Shown one piece after another: positions 24,071 to 34,515 of a stretch of DNA of 64,000 nt. Position 1 is the first letter of the stretch. Every line of letters begins with the position of its first letter. The DNA is from Lentinula raphanica (taxonomy: Eukaryota > Basidiomycota > Agaricomycetes > Agaricales > Omphalotaceae). The translations under genes and the position numbers were made by a program. The stretch is taken from positions 1,054,001 through 1,118,000 of the forward strand of contig JANVFP010000010.1 in the NCBI GenBank assembly GCA_027919835.1. Reading direction: 5' to 3'. Below the pieces are notes generated by a model that was not told the DNA's origin, did no database searches, and was given only the letters and a program-made list of their open reading frames with translations.

Positions 24071-24548
24071 ATGGCTCAAACCATCATGTTACCTGAAGAA
24101 ATTCTTCACGCTATCGTGCAATCCCTCGCGTACAACCCCAATATCATTGAGCGTGAATTCCTCGATCCGCCTTGGAAATACTGCACTCCCGCACTCCTGC
24201 CTTTGTCGGTGACAAGTCATCAATTTCGACGAATTTGCCTTCCATTTCTTTTCGCATATGTCAAACTCAAACGAGCTGGAGGCCTCAGAGAGCTCCAGAG
24301 CCATAGCTTGGACATCAAGCGAGTCTTATCTTTGGCAAACTCATTGTTCCCTGAGACCTCAGTACTAACAATTGATCGCGCACCTTGCACAGTGGTATGT
24401 ACTGATACTCTCCAATCTCTGCTTTGTATTGATATCATAGTAGGATGAGCTCATCACCTCTCTTCGCCGCTTTCCATGCCTGAAAATTGTCAGCTTACTA
24501 CACACATTTGAACGAATCGACAGAACTCAAAAACCTTCCGAACAATGA
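24071..24548 (+). pseudogene. F-box-like protein, truncated
   Basis: The start MAQTIMLPEEILHAIVQSLA is a typical agaricomycete F-box opening. It is followed by LLPLSVTSHQFRRICLPFLFAYVKL, the second half of an F-box-like helix set. Joining 24071-24394 with 24444-24548 over a 49-nt intron gives only 142 aa ending PSEQ. Full-length relatives usually continue for several hundred residues of leucine-rich repeats, and nothing similar follows here. It is most likely a 3'-truncated gene, though expression of a short F-box protein is possible. The stop could also reflect an unrecognised further intron. Confidence 0.55.
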
Positions 24549-24774
24549 GTGGCATGACCGTCAAAAATGGAGAATTCGCCGAGTTCCCAAGAACCTAGAC
24601 TGACCGCAGAGAAGGCGTTGGAATCCGGAGTCACATTCCCTTGAGAGCGTGATGGTGCATCTGTGAAGGCCACTAGCCATGCATAGGGTTTTCACCATGC
24701 TCAGCCGTTAGGTCCAGACTAGCCTCGGACATTGTATCACGATCATAACCATGCACATCCTGATTCCAATGACG

Positions 24775-25245
24775 CTAGCCGCCCAAATGTATAGGAAGCC
24801 TTTCCAAACTTTCTTCCGTATGAAGCAGTAAATCGAGCATGGTGGGAAGGATTTCACCTAGATTTTGGAGGGGTTGAGTATGTGACATCGCATGTAGAGC
24901 AGAGGCTTCTGAATATGGGGAGGAATCCAACTGCGAAGAATACAAAGTTTGGGCGGGATGGGTCGTAGGTAAGGAGGAGACGCTGACGCTGCTCTCCGGT
25001 GTCAAATACTCATTTTGAGAGTTCTGGATGGGACGCAAGGAAGATGAAGGATATTCTGATAACAAGGCATCGTCAAAATTGAACGGGAATTTGGTGTTGT
25101 CAATTTGATTATCAACGGTTTCAGTCACATTGAAGGGCCTGGTAGTTGGGTTATGAATTTGATCCCGGTTTGTATTCTGCTCTCCATCGCGGTCACGATA
25201 GCGTTTGCGAGAATGAGCGTTGGAACCAACATTGGTTGGTGCCAT
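24775..25245 (-). CDS. Hypothetical single-exon protein
   Basis: A 156-aa frame beginning MAPTNVGSNAHSRKRYRDRD. The N-terminus is basic and the middle is Ser/Pro/Thr/Gln-rich and probably disordered. The C-terminus is hydrophobic and helical (LGEILPTMLDLLLHTEESL). No family recognised. The composition would suit a fragment of a transcription regulator. There is no intron, which is unusual next to its neighbours, so it could be a remnant. Immediate upstream DNA is AT-rich. Confidence 0.4.
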   Translation of the reverse strand: MAPTNVGSNAHSRKRYRDRDGEQNTNRDQIHNPTTRPFNVTETVDNQIDNTKFPFNFDDALLSEYPSSSLRPIQNSQNEYLTPESSVSVSSLPTTHPAQTLYSSQLDSSPYSEASALHAMSHTQPLQNLGEILPTMLDLLLHTEESLERLPIHLGG

Positions 25246-25614
25246 TGCTGATATCTCTACAGTTTAACATAACATATTATATTATTATATCTTATTCTGC
25301 ATTCAGAGTTGAAACCATGACTGGGTAGCGGGCTCTGCCGCTAGTCGGCCCTACTGGTTATTATTATTATAGCCTGTGCGACGGAATTGGTATCATACTT
25401 ATTGATGTATCATTGTATACAACTTGAACAGTGGGCAAAGTTGTGAGGGTTATACCAGGTTATACCGGAGTGTAAATGGCGCATGATATGACGAGCGACG
25501 GACAAGGGTGGACGAGATATGGAAGGGTTGGATCATGAAAGTTGAAATTACGACAACTCTCGAGAACAAGTGGCAAGAACTTAGAAGTGGCATGCCTTCC
25601 TTCAAGTTTTGATC

Positions 25615-26000
25615 AATTTTGATCACCACGACTCTGGGCCTGAGTACACCTTCAGAGTATGACTTTGCGAGCAGCAGCCAGCTTTATCGTATAGAAACGC
25701 TGGATTTGAAGGTTCCGAGTCGGTCATAAACGATGCACAGATCCAACATCGATCGACTCATGCGTAAGGAACGACTCGTTGAATCAGTACACCATTAGTC
25801 CTCTGCCTTTGCCTTCACCTGCCTCATCTCTGTGTCCCACCGACTCCAAAATCCTATTGTCCCCGCCCGCGGGTCCCTCGTCCTTTCCACAGGTGGATTA
25901 CAAGTTGACTCCCCTCCTTCAATATAACTTGTCCAGATGTCGATTGAGATACTTCCGACTACGTAGTATGGAAAGCAGTAGGACTCCCAAGCATAGGAGG
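25615..26000 (-). pseudogene. Relic of the 3' end of the secreted-protein family
   Basis: Plus-strand 25615-26000 aligns by eye with the downstream flank and last exon of paralog C (about 33055-33400). Shared strings include TACACCTTCAGA, TAGAAACGCTGGATT, AGATCCAACATCGATCGA and AATCAGTACACCATT, then the Pro/Ser-coding stretch up to CCGCCCGCGG. No signal peptide, core domain or upstream element is found next to it. It appears to be a decayed fourth member reduced to its 3' end. The left and right borders are approximate. Confidence 0.65.
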
Positions 26001-26352
26001 TTGTCAGAAATGGATTGACAAGTAGCGACAAGCACATTTGACATCGAAGACAACATTACGACGACTTCTACGGTCGGGCGCGGTCAACCACGGGAGCTAG
26101 AACGCGTTCACGATGAAGACGACACGGGAGCAGAACTGCAATGAATCAACACGTGCCCAAATATTGCTATCTTTCCCTCCACGATGAACAAATCTGCTCA
26201 GTCAGCCATGGTATTACTCGGCTTGGGGCTATATAAAGGCCAAACATCACAGGATAAGACCTCCTTCAGGCTCAAAACCAAGCTGATTCTTTGCATACGC
26301 GACTTGCGTTAACTCGCCCATTATCAACATCCTCGGATCGCAGCAATCCAGA

Positions 26353-27570
26353 ATGAACCAGCTGGTTTTCGTTCGTCGTTTCATGACTTGTATGAATATA
26401 CAGTACACTGATCTGACGATCTACAGGTCACCGGTGCAACAGGCTTTATTGGCTCTCACGTCGTGACGCAACTCCTGGCCAAAGGCTATCGTGTCCGAGC
26501 TGCTGCTCGATCCGCTCCAAAGCTTCAGAAGATATTTCCCAATGCCTCTAATCTGGAAATAGTTGAGATACCGACTTTGACTTCCGATTACACCGAAAGC
26601 TTGAAAGGCGTCGACGCAGTCATTCACATGGCAGCAGAGTTGTTCAGTAAGAACTCTTCTGGTGATCAGATATTCGAGGTATGTCTGGCTCCCGATACTG
26701 CTAGGTAGTTTTGACGACCAGTATTCAGGCGGGGTATGACGGTACCCTTCACATCGTTCGTCAAACTATCGAGGCGGGAATCAGGAAGATTATCGTCACT
26801 GGGACTTATGCGAGTCTTTTCGATTGTAATATCGTCTGGTCCATTTCTACGTTTTCCTTTTCTGATGACCTTTTAGCTGAATTGAATCCTGCGTATGGTA
26901 CAGAGCTAGTGGATGCGTCATTCTACCATCCAGTGACTCTAGAAACTCTTGATCGTAACCAGCCTCCAATGGCGATGTACCAGCAATCCAAGACGCTTGC
27001 GGATAGGGAAATCTGGAAGTTGGCAAAGGAGCACCCCGATATCGACTTCACCGTTCGTAAGTGGACTCATTTCTGATACCGTCCAGTTCTCTGATTTGCG
27101 CTATCTCAGTGCTTCCACCAGCCGTCTTCGGACCCCTCGTTCCTAACTTCCCTGTCACCGACTCTCCCAAAAGCATCGGAACCAACTATAACCTAGCCCA
27201 AATCATCACTTCTGGCACCGAAACCTACCCAGCGTATCGGCTCGGACATCTAGCGGACGTACGGGATGTTGCCCGAGCACATATACTCGCTCTTGCTACC
27301 CCACCCATTCCAGGACGCGACAAGAGGTTCATCATAATCAACACAACTTTTACCTGGAAGATGGTGGTGGATTTAATACGGAGGGAAAGACCTGAGTTAG
27401 CGCACAGGCTGCCGAAGGAGGGTTTGGTTCCTCCGAGGTTGACTGACGCACCACTAGATAAGACTTTTGCGGCAGAGGGTTTGGATTTGAACGAGTTTAT
27501 TCCTTGGGAAGAGACGGTGCTTGCTGGTATAGATGTACAGGTTGCGTGGGAGAAACAAAATAGGATTTAG
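26353..27570 (+). CDS. NAD(P)-dependent extended short-chain dehydrogenase (DFR/epimerase-like)
   Basis: Exons 26353-26370, 26427-26678, 26729-26825, 26877-27056 and 27110-27570; 335 aa. The N-terminal Rossmann motif is MNQLVFVTGATGFIGSHV (TGxxGxxG). It is followed by GVDAVIHMAAEL and the catalytic YxxxK (MYQQSKTLADRE). LPPAVFGP matches the dihydroflavonol-4-reductase-like/ketoreductase (Gre2-type) branch of extended SDRs. The substrate is not predictable. The third intron (26826-26876) is 51 nt, in frame and without a stop, so retention would add 17 residues. The first exon encodes only six residues. No biosynthetic neighbours suggest a cluster. Confidence 0.88.
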
Positions 27571-27821
27571 TGGGATAGGTATCACAACCCATAACGTGTA
27601 TATTGAGAAGTTGTTCGACTGTCTTTCCGATATGTATAGAGTGAACGTTGTAGAAGTTGTCCTTTCCTGTAAAAAAAGAGCTCAACGTTCAGGAGCTTTC
27701 AGACTTCAGTAGCGTTCAGGTTGGGCGCTTGAAATTGTCACGCCATCACAATCGCACTGACCGTGACAGACCGTGACGCCACGTCCCTATAACTCTTTTA
27801 CTCTTACACTATTCAAACGCG

Positions 27822-29110
27822 ATGGTATAGTCCTGATAACTCGCCCTCAATTTCGTGCATTAATCAGCGTCTATAGCCTCCAGCAACAGTCTCCGACTCT
27901 GTCCCCATCGAGACTGCTCATGAGGACATGATTGTACGCAATGCTCTGGTAGAACTGTCGGAACTGAAATTGATATCCCAGTAACTAGCATGATGCTCAA
28001 TTGGACTATTACGGAAAACGACTGGCTACGTGCTCCTCAGATAGAACAGTAAAGGTGTTTGATGTTGTTGACGGAGATGCTTCAAAAACTTCTGGAGGAC
28101 ATACGTTGAAAGGGTGCGTCCAGATTTACTTTTTCATCAAGAGGATTGTTGCTCAACACCTGCGAGATAGACATACAGGTCCAGTCTGGCAGGTCGCCTG
28201 GGCTCATCCGAAATTTGGCCATATATTGGCGTCATGTTCATACGATGGCAAAGTACTGATCTGGAAAGAACAACAAGGCCAGGGCTCGGCTGGTGGATGG
28301 TCAAAAGTTGGGGAACATACTTTACACACCGCGTCTGGTGCGCCCTCTTCTCTGACGTTTCCGGACGAGCTACTGATGGGCATACAGTCAATTCTGTTTC
28401 ATGGGCTCCTCATGAGCTCGGAGCCATCCTGGCCTGTGCATCCTCTGACGGGAAGATTTCCGTCCTCACCTTCAAAGGCTTGTCTAACGAGTTTCCGCTC
28501 ATCTACTCTTGTTTATACTGGTCGTACATTTTCAGATGATGGAAGTTCTGTCGCCGATATATTCAACGGACACGCTATCGGCTGCAACGCTGTCTCCTGG
28601 GCCCCTGCCGTTCTTCCCGGTTCTCTCATCACTCCCCAACAACAATCCATCCCTGGCCAACAATCTCAAACCCATTCCGTCAAACGCTTTGCCAGCGCCG
28701 GCTGTGATAACCTCGTCAAAATATGGGGTTTCCGCGAAGACACTCAGTCCTGGGTCGAAGAAGAGACGTTGGAAGGACACGCTGATTGGGTTCGGGACGT
28801 AGCTTGGGCTCCGAATATTGGTTTGCCGAAAAGCTATATCGCCACTGCGTCGCAGGACAAGACAGTATTGATCTGGACGAAGGAAACGGCTAATTCGCCG
28901 TGGGTGAAGAAGGCGCTTGACCCGTCGTCGGCTACTGCTTCACCGTCACCTGCGTCTGGAGCTTCTGGGAAGTTTCCTGATGTCGTTTGGCGGGTGTCTT
29001 GGAGTCTGGCTGGGAATTTGCTTGCAGTGAGCTGTGGGGATGGCAAAGTCACGCTTTGGAAGGAGAACTTGAAAGGGGTTTGGGAATGTGTTAGTGAGAT
29101 GAACAGTTGA
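27822..29110 (+). CDS. SEC13: Sec13, COPII coat and nuclear-pore WD40 protein
   Basis: Exons 27822-27824, 27877-27933, 27989-28113, 28171-28337, 28388-28477 and 28536-29110; 338 aa. The start is [20 protein letters not shown], then [22 protein letters not shown] repeats include [36 protein letters not shown] and [13 protein letters not shown]. The protein ends [17 protein letters not shown]. Sec13 pairs with Sec31 in COPII and with Nup145C/Nup84 in the pore. The first exon is the ATG alone. The fifth intron needs a GC donor (G|GCTTGT) because no GT site restores frame to [14 protein letters not shown] Pro/Gln/Ser insert lies between blades 4 and 5. Confidence 0.94.
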
Positions 29111-29489
29111 ATGTATTTCTGGTACGCCTCCAAAAGTTTTTTAGACAGGTTCGTTGTCCCCTACATATGCTATTGAGCCTTAAAGTCATCGATCATACTT
29201 AAGTCTCTTGAAGATTGTTTCGAAGTCGACGTTTCAATATACGAGTTCTCGATTCGTGTCCGATGTTATAATCGTACTCTTGTCTCGACTGTTAAGCTTG
29301 TAAGAGACAGTAGAGTCTTCAATATCAATTCTTGCGATTCCGAAGGGATGCGGAGAAAAAAAGTCCAGGCTTTTTACGGGCCGAGACCAAAAACTTTTCC
29401 TGCTTCCAACTCCCACTTGCATTCGGTGTACATAGCACGACGAGGTCGTGATACGGAAGCACTGCAGCGTACATCGTCTGCAGCTTAAC
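29111..29489. other. Intergenic region SEC13-MEF1
   Basis: 379 bp between two genes on the same strand, with the 3' UTR of SEC13 and promoter of MEF1. No other feature seen. Confidence 0.5.
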
Positions 29490-32459
29490 ATGCTTCGTGG
29501 GACACTCCCCCATTCATTGTCCTACCTCTCTTCCTTTTCGTCTCTCCTCATCCGTTCTTCCCCATTCAACCGACGCTGGGCTTCTGCAGCTGCAGCACTC
29601 AAGAAAGCAACACCCGAGGAAGACACTACACCGTCGTATTCTCTTTCTGACCATGACCGGGCACGACTTCGGCTGCAGCGGAATATTGGTGTCTCTGCTC
29701 ATATAGATTCGGGGAAGACTACGCTGACCGAGAGGATCTTATATTATACCGGAAGGATTCGCGAAATACACGAAGTGAGTGCTAGAATCCCTTCTGGCTT
29801 GAACTGTACAGCTGATATCCTTGTGTACTTCAGGTCCGAGGACGCGATAATGTTGGTGCAAAGATGGACAGTATGGATCTCGAGCGAGAAAAGGGTATCA
29901 CCATTCAAAGTGCTGCCACTTTCTGTGACTGGGAGACGACAAATCCTTTGACGAACGAGAAAGAGAAGTATGCTATCAACATCATCGACACTCCCGGTAC
30001 GTAGGTCTTTTCGTTCCTCGGGGCTTTTGATTGAGAAACTTACGCACCCGTCTTATACAGGACACGTTGATTTCACCATCGAAGTTGAACGAGCTCTGAG
30101 AGTACTAGACGGTGCTATCTTGGTTTTATGTGCTGTTGCCGGTGTACAAGTGCGTGTTTCCTATCACTCTCGAATTCATATCAACCGCTAAAGGCTGCAT
30201 GTAGAGTCAAACCACGACGGTAGATAGACAAATGAGACGATACAATGTTCCTCGGATATCTTTCATCAACAAAATGGACAGGTATGCTACTGTAAACCCA
30301 CCCAGCTTCTTCGGTAGCCTTAATGACACGTTGTTCAGACCTGGAGCAAACCCATGGAAGATTGTCAACCAAATTCGCACTAAGCTTAGGATCCCTGCTG
30401 CTGCTGTTCACGTACCTATAGGTGTAGAGGACTCGTTCCGCGGTGTCGTAGATCTGGTTCACTGGCGCTCAATATATAATGAAGGCATCAAAGGGTAGGG
30501 AAATTTTTCCTCTTTGCTGTTGAAATTCAATTTCATACTCGTAATTCAGCAACGAAGTCGTCATCTCAGAAGAGATTCCCGCAGACCTCATCGAAATCGC
30601 AACTGCCAAACGCCATGAACTCATCGAACAGCTCGCAGACGTCGACGAAGAAATTGGAGACCTTGTCTTGATGGATGAGACGCCTACCAACGCTCAAATC
30701 GACGCCGCTATTCGTCGAGCTACCATCGGCTTGAAATTCTCTCCCGTCTTCCTTGGCTCTGCTATCAAAAACACCGGCGTTCAGCCTCTCCTCGATGGCG
30801 TTTGCGCCTACCTACCCAATCCGTCTGAAGCCCAAGCTCTCGCACACGATACTGAAAAGCCAAGCTCAGCCCCGATGGTTCCGTTGGTTCCCGCCGCGGA
30901 TGCACCTCTTGTCGGGCTAGCGTTTAAACTAGAGGAAGGCAGGTTCGGACAGTTGACGTACATGCGGGTGTATCAGGGTACATTGAAGAAAGCGAATACG
31001 ATCTATAATGCGCGGACTGGGAAAAAGGTCAAGGTGCCGAGGTTGGTGAGGATGCACAGTAACGAGATGGAGGACGTTAGTTCGATCGGGCCAGGGGAGA
31101 TCTGTGCAATGTTTGGTGTGGAGTGTTCGTCTGGGGATACGTTCACGGATGGGGAAACAAGCTATTCGATGGTGTGTGTGACTCTCGTTCTTCCGTCTGT
31201 TTGGATCATGTGCCTCATACATCTTATATGTCAGACGTCCATGTATGTCCCCGAGCCGGTCATCTCGCTCGCCATCAAGTCCAAAGGAATTGAAACCCCT
31301 AATTTCTCCCGCGCGTTGAATCGATTCCAGAAAGAAGATCCTACGTTCAAAGTCCATGTCGATCATGAGAGCAAAGAGGTATGTATGACTTTGTCCTCTA
31401 TTGTTTCTATCTCACCATACCTGTGAAGACGATCATCTCCGGCATGGGTGAACTCCATCTCGAAATTTATGTAGAACGCATGCGTCGGGAATACAATGTG
31501 GACTGTGTAACCGGTAAACCCCGTGTCGCCTTCCGCGAGACGATTACCAACCGTGCGGAGTTCAACTACACGCACAAGAAACAAACTGGAGGCGCAGGAC
31601 AGTTTGCCAAAGTTATTGGATATATCGAGCCAATGCAACCTGATGAAGAGACAGGGAAGGACACGGAGTTTGTCAATGATATCTTGGGAGGAGCTATCCC
31701 TGAGGGATACTTCCCTGGGGTAGAAAAGGTTCGTGGATTCTAGTACAAATGACTGGCTGACTGTCCGTATTAATCTTCCTGCTTCTTCCGTAGGGTTTCT
31801 ACGAAGCTCTCGAAAAAGGCACATTATCAGGGAACCCGATCTCTGGCTGTCGACTCGTCCTCATAGACGGTGGTTATCATATCGTCGATTCCTCCGAACT
31901 GGCCTTCAGGATTGCAACAATTGGTGCCTTTCGTGAGGCGTACAAACTCGCTTCACCGGTTATCCTGGAGCCAATCATGACTGTGGAGGTTATTGCGCCC
32001 GTAGAATTCCAGAGTCAGTGTCTCTCTACGGCGAGATTGTCTAATTGATCATTTCCCTCCTTTCATACAGGCGCAGTAATCGGTGGTTTGAACACTCGTC
32101 GAGGGACGATCGTTGACAGTGAAGTGCGCGACGATGAATTCACGTGTATAGCGGAAGTTGCTCTGAACGACATGTTTGGCTATTCGAATCAGCTACGCGG
32201 TTCGACTCAAGGCAAGGGTACGTTGCTCTTTCCTCCATCATTTGATCATTCAGCGAAACTCATGATTTGTCCTCTATTTCACGTTTGTAGGGGAATTCAG
32301 TATGGAATACAAGGTTCGTAACCTCAACTATATCTTTCCTTGCAAGCAAGTTATTGACTTGCTACACTCTTGTAGAATCATATGCCCGTCCTACCCCATT
32401 TCCAAAAAGAGCTAGAAGAAGCGTATAGAAAGACCATGCCTCAAGCTAAGTCTAAATAG
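29490..32459 (+). CDS. MEF1: Mitochondrial elongation factor G1
   Basis: Twelve exons: 29490-29774, 29834-29996, 30061-30149, 30205-30281, 30339-30494, 30550-31171, 31235-31378, 31429-31728, 31794-32013, 32071-32217, 32291-32313, 32376-32459; 769 aa. The N-terminus is Ser/Arg-rich without acidic residues (mitochondrial presequence). GTPase motifs: AHIDSGKTT (G1), DTPGHVDFT (G3) and NKMD (G4). Later EF-G domains carry [16 protein letters not shown] and [10 protein letters not shown]. Length matches yeast Mef1 (about 760 aa). The factor drives ribosomal translocation in mitochondria. Exon 11 is only 23 nt. Confidence 0.96.
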
Positions 32460-33200
32460 TAGATAGTAAATAGCGTCGTTCGGATTGATTATTTGTGAGT
32501 AAACTAGCATAGCTTAATCTACTTCCCTCGAAATGGGTTACCACTTTAGTGTACTATAACCAGCTCCTAGCTGGGTTAATAGTAGGCACCCTACACCTCC
32601 TGAAAACGTTGGTCAACTCGAACGCTTCTGTTGCCGCAGGATGATTTTCGCATGTGCCATGGAGTTGAACTACCTGGATTGGAATTACACTGGAAGACGG
32701 AAGGTGTCTGATACCTTTCAGAGTGAGTGATGGTATCGGGCAAAGAGTGTTTTAAGGGCTGTGGGACTTTCCATTTGTACTGAGTACCGAATCGGAATGA
32801 TCCCCGGTATGCACTCAAGAATTGAGCGCTGAATATATTCCTATGTACCAGTTAAAATTCCTCACATGAAGCCCACTGTGACTCTGTGAGCAATCCTTAG
32901 CGTAGCACCATCAGGCACCGTCTAGCACCGTTCGTTCGTCGGAAGACCTACCGATAATCGATTGGTTGGCATTGAGGCCACCGTTGGCATGGAACTCTCG
33001 AGCTCATGTAGTAATAACACGCTCGAACGAAGAAAACGAGTCCTTCTCCGAATCGCGATAGGCCTGATTACACCTTCAGAAGTAGGGTTAGCTTTTTCTT
33101 CGTGAGCAGCTTCATCAGATAGAAACGCTGGATTGAAAGGTTCATTTACAAACGATGCCTACAGATCCAACATCGATCGACCCATGCGTAGGAATGAAAA
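32460..33200. other. Convergent intergenic region MEF1 / paralog C
   Basis: 741 bp without a supported gene. Positions from about 33055 onward are the 3' flank of paralog C, which is also conserved next to the relic near 25615. Confidence 0.5.
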
Positions 33201-34409
33201 TCAGTACACCATTGGGCCTTTGCCTTTGCCTCCATCCAGTGCCTCGTCTCTTTGTCCCTCCAACTTTGGATTCCTACTGTCTCCGCCCGCGGATCCCCCC
33301 GTCGTTCCCACAGATGGACCACTTGGCGCCCCTCCTTCGATAAACTGTCCCGATGTTGCTGGAGATACTTCCGACGTGCCAGGGAGAATAGCAGGCGGTG
33401 GCCGTTCAAGCGAGGACATGTGCGACGTGTCATCAACATTCTGCGTTCCCTAGAGGTTTAGAGGTGTACACATCGGTCAATGAACGTCTAGGTGATGAAA
33501 AAGAGCACACGAACATCTGGATCAGCAACAACTTCGTGAACATCTGTATCATCAACAACTTTGTTATTTGCAACCTTGACCAGCCTCTTCTTCTCCGACA
33601 CATCGTCCAATGTCCCAGAAATGATATTGTACCTAGGACGGCCCTTGTATGTGCATGTCTTCGGGTTACAGCGATACCTGGGGGCGAGCTCTATCTCCCC
33701 TTGCAGTATGACACTTCCCAACCAGTGTTTGATACCAGTTTTACCAGGCCATCCACGAACCTTGACCTCGTACTTGAACTTCCGATATGGAGCATATCCT
33801 TTACTCCAAGTTTGGATGTACAGTTCGGTTTCTACCTTGGCTTTCCCATGATCTCGGGACTTAACGGGGTTCCCCACGGCCAAACCCAAGCCCAATTCGA
33901 GCATCATCCTAACAGCCGACTTCACATCCATCTGCCATTGGTCAGCATTTACCTCCCAAACCAAATTTTTCCTCCGAGGGGGATCATCCTTGCGATCACT
34001 GGGAATTTTCACTTCCTTGGCCTGAGGGAAAGGACCATATTCACCCTGGATGGCGTCTTTGATTGTCACATCTGCCGTGACTTTGAGGAGAGGAAGCTTA
34101 GGTGAGGGAGTGGGAGGCCCCGGCGCGAGGGAAGTAGTAGCATCCTGAGAAGTAGTAGCATCCTGAGTAGTAGCATCCTGAGTGTGATCATACGAATGAA
34201 TCGAAAACGTATCCAACGACGACGGTGAAGCTTACTTTGGACACAGGAGCAGCCTCGGCGTCGGCTCGTCGCTCCAACTCAGCCTCTGGAGAAACGGGCG
34301 CTCCGATGGTCGGCGCAATGAGGAACACCAACAAAAATGACAAGAGAGGGAGAATGCAATGAACACCGTGCATTCGATTCGTCCTGGTTGGAGTGATTCG
34401 TAGCCGCAT
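33201..34409 (-). CDS. Secreted protein of a local paralogous family, member C
   Basis: Exons on minus are 34236-34409, 33515-34177 and 33201-33449; 361 aa. The signal region is LPLLSFLLVFLIAPTIGA after a basic start. A short repeat DATTQDATTSQDATTS follows, encoded by GATGCTACTACT units. The shared core has DQWQMDVKSAVRMMLELGLG, VRGWPGKTGIKHW, YRCNPKTC, YNIISGTLDD and LVKVANNKVV. A Gly/Pro-rich tail ends GGKGKGPMVY. Members B and C are closer to each other (QWQMD, ALAVGNP/GLAVGNP) than to A. It is on minus like A and B but separated from them by the SDR-SEC13-MEF1 block. Confidence 0.75.
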
Positions 34410-34492
34410 CGTACGTAGGTCGTCTCGTGGCGTGAGTATCAGAAAGATAGGTTGTATGAAGATAGATCGCGTTTATCTGTTTCACAGAGAGG

Positions 34493-34515
34493 ACTTCCCT
34501 TTGGCCAGCAAAGAG
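34493..34515 (-). promoter_or_regulatory. Shared 23-nt upstream element, copy C
   Basis: The third perfect copy, 83 nt upstream of the member C start codon. As in copy A, an A/T-rich GAAATTT/GAATTTT stretch follows on plus. Confidence 0.6.
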
